Source: Deltaproteobacteria bacterium (lineage in GTDB: Bacteria > UBA10199 > 2-02-FULL-50-16 > JAJFLM01). Taken from it: a stretch of DNA of 37,336 bases. The DNA lies in NCBI GenBank assembly GCA_021772655.1, contig JAJFLM010000055.1, positions 1-37,336 of the forward strand, in the 5' to 3' direction. The position numbers and the translations under genes were made by a program. The notes beneath the pieces were generated by a model, which was given only the letters and a program-made list of their open reading frames with translations, ran no database searches and was not told where the DNA came from. Shown here one piece after another: positions 16,691-24,481 of this stretch (positions within the stretch are counted from its first letter, which is position 1; each line of letters starts with the position of its first letter).

Positions 16691-19600
16691 ATGAACGATT
16701 TTTGCCGTAGTATTTCACCGGACACTTTACAGAGCTATGGCTCCTTACGTGAGTTCTTAGTCCAGTCCAATGCACAGTGGAGCGAACAAGCTTTATTGAG
16801 TGCGGGGGCCCCGATGAGCTCTCTTGCAGCAGGAGAGGCGAATACCCATGATACGACCATTGATCCTGCGGCCGCTCAGTGTTTGCATGATTTGATTCAA
16901 AGTAGTGGCAACCCACAGTTGATCGCCGAATTAAGCCGTACCGAGACTTTACTCAGTCAGGCACAAGCCGGAGAAAATCTTAATGCGGTGCAAACAGAAC
17001 AACTTTTTACTTATTTAAGTTTAACCCATTATGTCAGCCACGACACTCCGGTATCTGAGCATAATCTCCTAGATCTGGGTATTGGTTTGGGGCTGGGGGT
17101 TGGTTTGACGACACTGGTTGTTTTAGGTTTACGTGAGATGCGGCGTACCAGGCAGTCCTCTACATCAGTAGCGCCGCCACCGTTGTCTGTTTCCACAGAG
17201 CCAGCAACGGTTGACCCGGCTAGCGTTTTGCCTGGGGATACGGGTGAGCGAAGAATTTCCTTTGAATGGCGTGAGGATAGCCCGATTCAACGTTTTGATA
17301 TTACCCTGGCGGCGACGTCAGATGAAAGACGTTTTGCAGGGAATACCTTTGTTGAAAATACTTCTTTTGAATTAGTTCGTGGTGACAATGATCAATTATT
17401 AGTCCGACGTTCCTATCGCGAAGACCATAGTATTGAACCGATGATTTATCGTGAAGGTCAGGTTTATAGCCTGCCGGAAAGTGCTTGGGTAGAATTGGGT
17501 GAACATGATGTGCTCGTTCAAATCCATATCGGTTCCGCAGATAATCAGGAGAATGGCACTTTGCGTGTTGAGCAGGCTGTACGGATTGCGCGCCATGAAA
17601 ATGGGGGCGCTTTTATTCCGGTTGATTTGGACTCCGTCGATAAAAACCTTTGTGTGGAGTTAGACCCCGTTGCTTTGACGGAAGTGCCACTATCCGTTCA
17701 GCAGCATGTCATGGAAATAAGCTATGCACGGACTGTCTTTGAGGCAGCGCGTATCTCAACGCTCCCTCAATCAGGACAACTATTGAGTACGAGTGAACGT
17801 GCGGCGGCGATGCATGCTTGGAATGACCTCGGTGAAGGGGCTCAGCAGCATTTCTTGGAGCGTAGCGGGATTGATTCCAGTGGTTATCGGGCGGAAATGC
17901 CCGTCTCGTTTGTTCGCGATTATCTGACGCATCGTTCGTCGGCGCTTATCCTGGAAGATTTCTCATTACGTGCGAGCCATAATCCAAATATTTTAGGAGC
18001 TGTGATGGCACAGCGTCTGCAAATCGAAGCGGGTTTTGGAAGTTATGGCGTTGAAAGCCAAGCTGAGACTGGCAGTCAAACAGTAGAAGGTCGCTTAAAT
18101 TTAAGTTTTAGAAATGCTGAAGACAGATTTTTGCTCAATGCTGATGCCGATTCATTAGTGAGTACGGGGATTCGTGAAGAGTCACAGGCGGAGATTCATA
18201 TGGATGCCGCTGGCCGCTTTCGGGTGCGTGGCACGCAGCAGCAAGGGGCTCGCCTTTATCGCGTGAATGATAGTTTGCAATGGAATTATACAGAATTACC
18301 AGAAGGCTTTGAAAGTGCGCCCGCCCTCCGTGAAGGGGATGTGCTTCGTGTAGGTGAAAATTCCTTTCGTGTTCATACGGGTTCCGGACAAGTTTTATTA
18401 ACGCCGCTTTCGGGGGCTGCTGATTTGGCTGCTGCGACGGAGTCTCATTTTGAGGCACCGGTCGTTCATGAGCATCTTGACCCGCAATGGGTGCGTAGCA
18501 TGCGTAGTCAGGTAGAACATTTTGATGAGTATCTCCGTACGGCAACAACGGAAGGTCAGCGGGTTCCCGACTCTGTATCTGATGCAATCCGTCGTCTGCA
18601 AACGCATATTGCTGATCGCCGACCGGTGATGCCAGGTTCCCATGATGCTCACGTTATCGCCTTAGCAGAAGAATTCTTGCCGGCCATGGCGGTGGAAGAT
18701 GGTGAGATTCTTTCTTCAGAGCCAAATATGTTTGCTGGATTTGATGCTGAGCGAGATTCCGTTGGTTTTGAGGAGGAGATTACGCAAGTACGTGATAAAA
18801 GTGAACTAATGGCTGAACATGAACGCATGATGCGTGAACGTCGTACGGGCTATGCCGAACGCATCGCTGTCTTAGAAGCGGGCTTAGGTTATGCTGAGCC
18901 GGCGAGCCAAGATTATCGTACTATTAGCGATGCGATCGACGCGCTCCGTGACGCCCATGGTTTGACTGGGGATGACCCTCGAGAAATTGATCCTGATGCG
19001 GCGGTGCATATTAGTGCGGCTGAAAGTTTGGTCGCGATTTTAAGTGAGTCATCACTGGATCAAGAGCTGGAAGGTGTTAGAGTTTTACAAGAAAAAGTTC
19101 GCGAGATGTTGCGTTATGAACCCGAGGGAGAAGTGCGGGACCGACTCAGTGAAGTTAATGAAATCGCGAAGGGCGCCTTAAGAGAGCAACGTGGTTTGCA
19201 ACCGCATGAGCAGGCAGTTGTGCATCGGATGCGGCAATTTGTTGATACTCTGATGGGTTCCGATGTCTATGAACGTTTTAGAGATACCTCCCGCAGTTTG
19301 CGTGAAAATCATTTGTCACCTGAGCGCCGGGCTCAATTTGAACAAGAATTACCCCGTCAGACACAGGCTTATACAGACTTTCGTGATAGCACGGTATTAA
19401 ATCATCCTTTCTTATTTGATATAGTCGAAGATGAGCGGCCTACGGTCGTTCCTCCACCACCACTGCCGAATGCGGCTGCTGAAACTCCAGCGGTGGCACC
19501 CGCGGTATTGACTCCTGTTGAGACGGCCCGTGCCCAGCGTGGTCAGATTGCACCCTTATTAACTTTAGTGCCGGACACCAATCCTGCCCGTGGTATCTTA

Positions 19601-20272
19601 ACGCGTGCCGATCAGTATTTATTTGAAGTACAAGATGGTCGACGTGAGAGTTTAAGTCCCGTGCAAGCACGCATGGTGACGATGGCGATGGATCTGGTAA
19701 CGCGTTTTGAAGGGAGTACTTCTTATCAAGACGTGAGACGGATCAATTCACAAATCCAAAGCTTGCAGGCGTCAGGAACAACTTCAGATAGCCAAGTAAG
19801 CCGCTTAGAAACTGATCGGGCTCCATTTGAAGCCGCGTTTGTACAGGAAGCCGATCAGATGGCACGCCAGGTCTTGCCGATGGAATTATTTTCAAGCGCT
19901 GAACAGACACCTGTAACGCCTCAAAGTATTGCTTTAGAAATAGTTGATCGTTGGCCGCAATTAGAAGGCCGTCTGTATGAGGGCGCTGTAACAGAAATGG
20001 CCAATCAGATTCATGGTGTGTGGGAACGTCGTGGTCGCCCGGGGTCTTCAGGGCCTGGTGCGATTGCTGGTTTGCCTTCGGAGCGCTTCGTGGAAGCGGC
20101 TATGAATATGATGCTGGAAGGCTATGAACAACGTTCTAATACCATGAGTCGTTTAGCTGAGAGTATCCGTCGTAGTGACCGCGGACCACGTGCCGAGCGT
20201 GATACGACTTCCTTGGCACGTCGGATTGTAGAAGCCTCTCGACGAAGTGTGGCTATCGGTGGACGCCGCTAA
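16691..20272 (+). CDS. Large membrane protein with two FHA-like domains and a GGRR domain (1193 aa)
   Basis: No full-length family recognised. The start MNDFCRS was chosen because it follows the promoter and a GGAGAGG; the ORF-track start 120 bp upstream precedes the promoter. Residues about 1-120 contain an N-terminal Cys but no signal peptide. A membrane helix (about 125-147) is followed by LREMRRTRQ, which places the remainder in the cytoplasm. FHA-like region 1 (about 186-300) is degenerate. FHA-like region 2 (about 466-570) has SQAEIHMDAAGRFRVRG and LREGDVLRVGENSFRVH, the typical FHA end, but lacks a clear GR/SxxH/NGT set. A long charged helical region follows (about 580-1070), then a canonical GGRR domain (about 1077-1193) with ERRGRPG, GLPSERF, GYEQRSNTM, SDRGPRAERDT and final GGRR. 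Possibly a scaffold of the assembly. Confidence 0.82.
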   Translation: MNDFCRSISPDTLQSYGSLREFLVQSNAQWSEQALLSAGAPMSSLAAGEANTHDTTIDPAAAQCLHDLIQSSGNPQLIAELSRTETLLSQAQAGENLNAVQTEQLFTYLSLTHYVSHDTPVSEHNLLDLGIGLGLGVGLTTLVVLGLREMRRTRQSSTSVAPPPLSVSTEPATVDPASVLPGDTGERRISFEWREDSPIQRFDITLAATSDERRFAGNTFVENTSFELVRGDNDQLLVRRSYREDHSIEPMIYREGQVYSLPESAWVELGEHDVLVQIHIGSADNQENGTLRVEQAVRIARHENGGAFIPVDLDSVDKNLCVELDPVALTEVPLSVQQHVMEISYARTVFEAARISTLPQSGQLLSTSERAAAMHAWNDLGEGAQQHFLERSGIDSSGYRAEMPVSFVRDYLTHRSSALILEDFSLRASHNPNILGAVMAQRLQIEAGFGSYGVESQAETGSQTVEGRLNLSFRNAEDRFLLNADADSLVSTGIREESQAEIHMDAAGRFRVRGTQQQGARLYRVNDSLQWNYTELPEGFESAPALREGDVLRVGENSFRVHTGSGQVLLTPLSGAADLAAATESHFEAPVVHEHLDPQWVRSMRSQVEHFDEYLRTATTEGQRVPDSVSDAIRRLQTHIADRRPVMPGSHDAHVIALAEEFLPAMAVEDGEILSSEPNMFAGFDAERDSVGFEEEITQVRDKSELMAEHERMMRERRTGYAERIAVLEAGLGYAEPASQDYRTISDAIDALRDAHGLTGDDPREIDPDAAVHISAAESLVAILSESSLDQELEGVRVLQEKVREMLRYEPEGEVRDRLSEVNEIAKGALREQRGLQPHEQAVVHRMRQFVDTLMGSDVYERFRDTSRSLRENHLSPERRAQFEQELPRQTQAYTDFRDSTVLNHPFLFDIVEDERPTVVPPPPLPNAAAETPAVAPAVLTPVETARAQRGQIAPLLTLVPDTNPARGILTRADQYLFEVQDGRRESLSPVQARMVTMAMDLVTRFEGSTSYQDVRRINSQIQSLQASGTTSDSQVSRLETDRAPFEAAFVQEADQMARQVLPMELFSSAEQTPVTPQSIALEIVDRWPQLEGRLYEGAVTEMANQIHGVWERRGRPGSSGPGAIAGLPSERFVEAAMNMMLEGYEQRSNTMSRLAESIRRSDRGPRAERDTTSLARRIVEASRRSVAIGGRR

Positions 20273-20284
20273 TAGTATCTGTAG

Positions 20285-20312
20285 AATCTGTATGCATAAG
20301 GATACGGATTTT
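20285..20312 (+). terminator. Possible weak terminator
   Basis: AATCTGTAT / ATACGGATT (9 bp with one G-U pair), 8-nt loop, short T-run of four. It lies 13 bp after the stop of the 1193-aa gene. Confidence 0.4.
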
Positions 20313-20431
20313 AGGCGAGATGTTCTTTGGGGTAATATTCCAAGTATCTATTATTATTGATGAATTTTAGGTTTTTCGTGGAAAGCTAAAGAGTGTGCTT
20401 GTCTTGGTGTCTTTGTTGAAAAGATTGGATA

Positions 20432-20458
20432 GCTCCTTTTGCTTTGATGTGCCGAAGA
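20432..20458 (+). promoter_or_regulatory. Degenerate sigma-28-like promoter
   Basis: GCTCCTTTT, 10 nt, GCCGAAGA, 29 bp before the ATG at 20487. It keeps the exact spacing but deviates in both boxes, so it may be weak. Confidence 0.55.
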
Positions 20459-20486
20459 GAGTTTTAGCACATGCCAAGGAAATAAT

Positions 20487-23027
20487 ATGCCCCCACCTAT
20501 GCCTTTGACTCCCGTTTTGACTTCAATGCCGGCCGTCACCGGAACGATGACCCATGTCGTCGGGATGGCTTTGGATTCACAACTTGTCACGCAGACTTTT
20601 GCGGTAGGGGCACGGCATGCCGTGCCCCTACATTCTTCCCCCGATGTGTATGGTACGGCTGCGACAACCCTCCCCGCCAATGAGAGTACACACACTGGAA
20701 GTAGGATTCGCATCCCTCGTCCGGGTGCCGAAGTGTATGAGCTGACCATAGGCCGTGCTTACAACCAAGCGGGTTATATTGGTTTGATGGGTCAGGCTGA
20801 GCCGGCGGATTTAATTTCTGTGTCACGGAATCACGTGCGCTTAAGAATTTCTCCCGGGGGTCACTATTGGTTGAGTGATGCCGGCAGTTTGAATGGTACG
20901 ATGATCTACCGTGATGATGTGTTGTATGGCGGTCGCCAAGAAATTCCGGTCAACCCGCATGTCAATGTTTCGTTATGTGATGGTGATATTATTCGCATGG
21001 GCCGGGCGTATTTTCGCTGGTCTCTCCAGCAAGGTCAGCCTTATTTAATTAATGTGAAGGGAGTAGATCAGGCCGCCAGTGTGCGCTTGATGTCAGAACG
21101 TTCGGTTCCTTTGGTTGCGGAACAACCTTTATTAGAGCGTCTTCAGGCTATGCAAGGCGAGGTGGTGGAACTTTTCACAGTAGGCGACAAAGAGAAATTA
21201 GTCGGCCGCGTAGATCATATTGATGGGCAGGGTAAGGGTGCGGTCGTGCATTTGCGAGATAACGGTTGGAGTCAGTCGGTCGCCTTAAGTGATATTTTAA
21301 CTGTGCGGGGGCGTGCCGAACCTTTAGTGACGGATTATATCCATCCGAATGTGGCGCATCCACAGTTTCAAGATCGTTCTATCAATATTTCAGGCACGGA
21401 TGGCAGTGGTAAAGTTGTCCTGGTTGATTTTGCTGATCCACGACTCACTCATTTTTTAGAGACGCATATGCGTCCTATCCGTCATTCTTTAGCTGCGCAG
21501 ACTCTTTCAGAGCGCCAAGCCGCCGAGGCTGCTTGGCGCATTGTACGTGACTATGTCCCCTATGATCGGGCGCGTCTGTATATGTCGCTGCCCAATCAAA
21601 TGTATCGCTTAGGCGATTTTATCGAACGCGGTGTGTGTAATGAACGCGGCATGCTCTTGCAAGTAGCCTATCAATTTATTGGTTTGAATTCTAGAATGGA
21701 GAAGGGTCCTTTTATGGGAGGACGCCATGCATGGACGCGAGCCCATGTGAGTGATGAACACGGGCAAGCTTTTGAACTGATTCTTGACCCGCAACGTGAC
21801 TCTGTCATTGATGTCAATCGCGATGACTTTGCGGTCTTTTATAATGATGATTCTTCTCCCTTTGCGCAGCTAAAGGCAGCGACCATTGCCATTGGTATTG
21901 GCTCGAATTTTTCTGGAGCTGCAGTGGAACACTTGCAAGCCGAAGGTTTAAATCCTGATGCGTTATTAGATAATTTGGTGGAGCTGCGTTCTCAGCGTTT
22001 AGGCATAGAGTACGGGCCGGTGACTTGGGAAGAGATTCAAGCCCTGCGTCGTGAGCAGATGCATAATAACTTATGGATTATTGCCAGCGATGCGCGCCAT
22101 CAAATAATCAGTATTAACCATGCCTATGAAGCCTTAGCTGCAGATGCGCGCATACATGAGCAAAACTTGGCTTTAGCACTCTATGAACGGTTGACGACGA
22201 CGGAACGTCACTCCTTGTGGTTGGCGAATGGGAGTGAGCCGGATGGACGTTTGCCACAACGTTTTATCGATTATTATCGTGATTTACGGTTGCGTTTACA
22301 TGATTCCGGGCAGTCGGCCTTTGGTGACCCGCTTGAGCTTAACCAGATCTTAGCTGAGTTTGGTGGTGTTGTTGAGATAAGTGTTCAAAATATAACTGAT
22401 GAAATGCGTACACGTTATCCGCTATTGGCTGAACCTGTGTTTGAAAACTATGTCATAGAATTATCAGAACAAGTGATGGCTCGTTGGCAAAATGTAGGTG
22501 GTGCTTTGGAGCTGAATGCACGTGGTTTGTTTGATGTTCCAGAACAACTTTTTGAAGCCGTGGTCGCCGACTTTGCACTGCAACTTGAAAGTCGTCAGTC
22601 ACCCACATTAAACCGCGTTGCGGCAAGTATCCGGGCTTCAGATCGCGGTACGCGACGTGAGCGGGGTATTTTTGATGTCCGTCACATTGGTTTGGAATTA
22701 CAAAGTCGCTTCCCGGTTTTTACCGAGGCTCATTATCAAGCGATTACTCAAGCGCTAGAGGTAGAAATTTTTACTGCCTGGGACCAGGCCGGTCGCCCTT
22801 TAGATGAGGGGCGTCCTTTGGTGCCAGGTGTTGTGCCAGAGCGCTTCATTAATCAAGCTGTGAATAGTTTGCTGGCAGGCTTTGAGCAACGTTCATCCAC
22901 CATGCATCGGGTCGCAGCAAACATCCGTTTTAGTGACCGTGGTGTGCGTGCGGACCGCGACAATTCAGAACTCAATCGAATGATTTTGCGGATGATACGT
23001 GAATCGGGCCGTATTGTGCCGGTTTAA
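20487..23027 (+). CDS. FHA / Sm-like / transglutaminase-like protein with two GGRR domains (846 aa)
   Basis: Multi-domain, apparently cytoplasmic protein: no signal peptide and no membrane helix seen. Residues about 72-176 are a clear FHA domain (LTIGRA, SVSRNH, DAGSLNGT, CDGDIIRMG), a phosphothreonine-binding module. Residues about 224-272 look like a small Sm/SH3-like barrel (EKLVGRVDHID), also found in the next gene. Residues about 330-440 match the transglutaminase-like core, with Cys384 (GVCNERGMLL), His414 (GGRHAWTRAHV) and Asp434 (LILDPQRD) as a plausible catalytic triad. Two tandem GGRR domains follow (about 636-727 and 729-846), the second ending in VPV rather than GGRR. Residues 40-49 (VGARHAVPL) are encoded by a REP palindrome. 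AAGGAA lies before the ATG. Likely role: phosphorylation-dependent partner binding plus peptide cleavage or crosslinking; substrate unknown. Confidence 0.85.
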   Translation: MPPPMPLTPVLTSMPAVTGTMTHVVGMALDSQLVTQTFAVGARHAVPLHSSPDVYGTAATTLPANESTHTGSRIRIPRPGAEVYELTIGRAYNQAGYIGLMGQAEPADLISVSRNHVRLRISPGGHYWLSDAGSLNGTMIYRDDVLYGGRQEIPVNPHVNVSLCDGDIIRMGRAYFRWSLQQGQPYLINVKGVDQAASVRLMSERSVPLVAEQPLLERLQAMQGEVVELFTVGDKEKLVGRVDHIDGQGKGAVVHLRDNGWSQSVALSDILTVRGRAEPLVTDYIHPNVAHPQFQDRSINISGTDGSGKVVLVDFADPRLTHFLETHMRPIRHSLAAQTLSERQAAEAAWRIVRDYVPYDRARLYMSLPNQMYRLGDFIERGVCNERGMLLQVAYQFIGLNSRMEKGPFMGGRHAWTRAHVSDEHGQAFELILDPQRDSVIDVNRDDFAVFYNDDSSPFAQLKAATIAIGIGSNFSGAAVEHLQAEGLNPDALLDNLVELRSQRLGIEYGPVTWEEIQALRREQMHNNLWIIASDARHQIISINHAYEALAADARIHEQNLALALYERLTTTERHSLWLANGSEPDGRLPQRFIDYYRDLRLRLHDSGQSAFGDPLELNQILAEFGGVVEISVQNITDEMRTRYPLLAEPVFENYVIELSEQVMARWQNVGGALELNARGLFDVPEQLFEAVVADFALQLESRQSPTLNRVAASIRASDRGTRRERGIFDVRHIGLELQSRFPVFTEAHYQAITQALEVEIFTAWDQAGRPLDEGRPLVPGVVPERFINQAVNSLLAGFEQRSSTMHRVAANIRFSDRGVRADRDNSELNRMILRMIRESGRIVPV
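20604..20631. repeat. Perfect 28-bp REP-like palindrome inside the FHA gene
   Basis: GTAGGGGCACGGC and its exact complement around an AT centre. It is translated in frame as part of the N-terminal region, just before the FHA domain. Confidence 0.95.
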
Positions 23028-23052
23028 AATTGATGATTTCAATGGATACCTC

Positions 23053-23121
23053 GTAGGGGCGATCTGTCGGTCGCCCTTCGTGTTCCCATATTATTTAGGG
23101 CGAATGCCATTCGCCCCCTAC
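23053..23121. repeat. Double-hairpin REP/BIME-like element, intergenic
   Basis: 69 bp running from GTAGGGGCGATC to ATTCGCCCCCTAC. Two hairpins (GGGCGATCTGTCGGTCGCCC and GGGCGAATGCCATTCGCCC) are separated by a spacer of about 22 nt. It lies 26 bp after the FHA gene stop and may act as its 3' hairpin. Confidence 0.9.
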
Positions 23122-23151
23122 CAAATTAATTGACCTCGCCCCAAACTTGAC

Positions 23152-23178
23152 GCAACTTTGCATTCTAAGTGCCGATAA
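23152..23178 (+). promoter_or_regulatory. Sigma-28-like promoter
   Basis: GCAACTTTG, 10 nt, GCCGATAA (perfect -10), 20 bp before the ATG at 23199. The leader would be only about a dozen nucleotides. Confidence 0.85.
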
Positions 23179-23198
23179 CCACACTGGAGTCTTATATT

Positions 23199-24266
23199 AT
23201 GCCACCACCAGAAGCTATTAGTAGTAGTTCCGTGAGCCCGTCTGTGCCCGTAGCCCTTACAGGGAATTCGACACCCGTGGCTCAAGTAAATACGCCTTCC
23301 GTTGGTGAAAGTTTTTATCAGCCAGCAGTGGCGGCCGGGCTTCCTTTAATGTCGCAGGTGAATCTCTCTCAGTTGCCCATTGCTCAAGTGAATCCTTTAG
23401 CATCGCCGCCTCCAATTGATACGAGTTGGATGGATTTATTGAATGGGTCAACTCACACCATTATAGTCGCTGGCATTGTGTTGATGCTAGGTTTTTTTAA
23501 TATTTCGTTGGCCATTCGAAACCGTAACCGCAGGATAGCTGAACAAAGAATGCTTGCTGAGGAAGACGAAGCGGCTCGTCCTGAAAGAGAACGTGAAGCG
23601 AGAGAAATAGCGGAGGCGATACAAAAAGAAATTCAAAAAAAACCTACAATTGAATGGGAGCGCATCAGGCTGTTCCACATGTCAGGGGACAATGTGCGTA
23701 TTCACACTAAAGATGGTGAGGTTTTTGAAGGGCGTGTTGTAGAGATAGATGAGACACGTGACGGACGGCGTACGTTTGAATTGAGGACGGAGTCCGCAAG
23801 TATGGTATTTTCTTCTGATCAAATGAAAACCGTTAGAACTGTGCCGAATACTGCAGTTGTGGCGCCTTCAGAAGTTTCTCCAGTAGTTAGTCCACGAGCC
23901 GCGTCCGTTCGACCGGAGGCGATTGCGATAGAATTAGTCGATCGTTGGCCCGTCTTAGAGGGTCGAGAATATCAAGATACTGTTTCATCTTTATCCCAAG
24001 AGTTTGCTCAAGAGTGGGAACGCAATCGCAGTTCGTATACAGAAAGTACGGGGGTTATCGAAGGACTGCCCGCAGAACGTTTTATGCAAGAGGCGATGGA
24101 GCGTACTTTAAGTTCTTATGAACAGCGCTCATTAACGATGCAGCGTGTGGTAGAGGGGATTCGTTCCAGTGACCGCGGGACGCGTGCTGAACGGGGTACG
24201 GAAGATTTAATGCGCCGTTTAGCCGAATCGGCGCGTGAGGCTGGCCGTATTGGCGCGCGGCGTTAA
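23199..24266 (+). CDS. Single-pass membrane protein, Sm/SH3-like plus GGRR domain (355 aa)
   Basis: Smallest complete member of the GGRR set. The start MPPPEAIS was chosen because GGAG lies 9 nt upstream and because the longer ORF start (23169) overlaps the promoter -10. Order: a Ser/Pro/Val-rich N-tail (1-84) without signal peptide; a membrane helix (about 85-107) followed by AIRNRNRR, so the C-terminal side is predicted cytoplasmic; a charged coiled-coil stretch (about 108-150); a small barrel (about 153-208, RIHTKDGEVFEGRVVEID) similar to one in the FHA gene; and a GGRR domain (about 239-355) with GLPAERF, SYEQRSLTM, SDRGTRAERGT and final GARR. Function unknown; it may be a membrane anchor for the cytoplasmic parts. 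Confidence 0.82.
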   Translation: MPPPEAISSSSVSPSVPVALTGNSTPVAQVNTPSVGESFYQPAVAAGLPLMSQVNLSQLPIAQVNPLASPPPIDTSWMDLLNGSTHTIIVAGIVLMLGFFNISLAIRNRNRRIAEQRMLAEEDEAARPEREREAREIAEAIQKEIQKKPTIEWERIRLFHMSGDNVRIHTKDGEVFEGRVVEIDETRDGRRTFELRTESASMVFSSDQMKTVRTVPNTAVVAPSEVSPVVSPRAASVRPEAIAIELVDRWPVLEGREYQDTVSSLSQEFAQEWERNRSSYTESTGVIEGLPAERFMQEAMERTLSSYEQRSLTMQRVVEGIRSSDRGTRAERGTEDLMRRLAESAREAGRIGARR

Positions 24267-24317
24267 ACTGTAATTTCCATTTTTTCCATTTCTTGGAAAA
24301 AATTAACAAACTTTGGC

Positions 24318-24344
24318 GCAACATCCGCGTTTTCAGGCCGATAA
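24318..24344 (+). promoter_or_regulatory. Sigma-28-like promoter of the AAA+ gene
   Basis: GCAACATCC, 10 nt, GCCGATAA, 137 bp before the ATG. The -10 is perfect and the distal half of the -35 deviates. Confidence 0.75.
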
Positions 24345-24481
24345 CAATTACAGAGTAGAATATTTAATTGTCTAGGAATCGACAAACTCTAGGTGTTCAT
24401 ACGCATTAATAAATACCTAATTGAGGGACTTGTGAATTTATTAACACTGAATACAGACGCATTCGCGATGCGGGAGGTCTT

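Noticed and set aside
23169-23198. Longer start of the 355-aa gene
   Set aside because: It overlaps the -10 box at 23171-23178, so it would not be on the transcript; GGAG fits the ATG at 23199.
24280-24302. TTTTTTCCA / TGGAAAAAA hairpin as a terminator
   Set aside because: The stem is mostly A/T and starts with the T-run; there is no T-run after it. It may be chance in an AT-rich gap.
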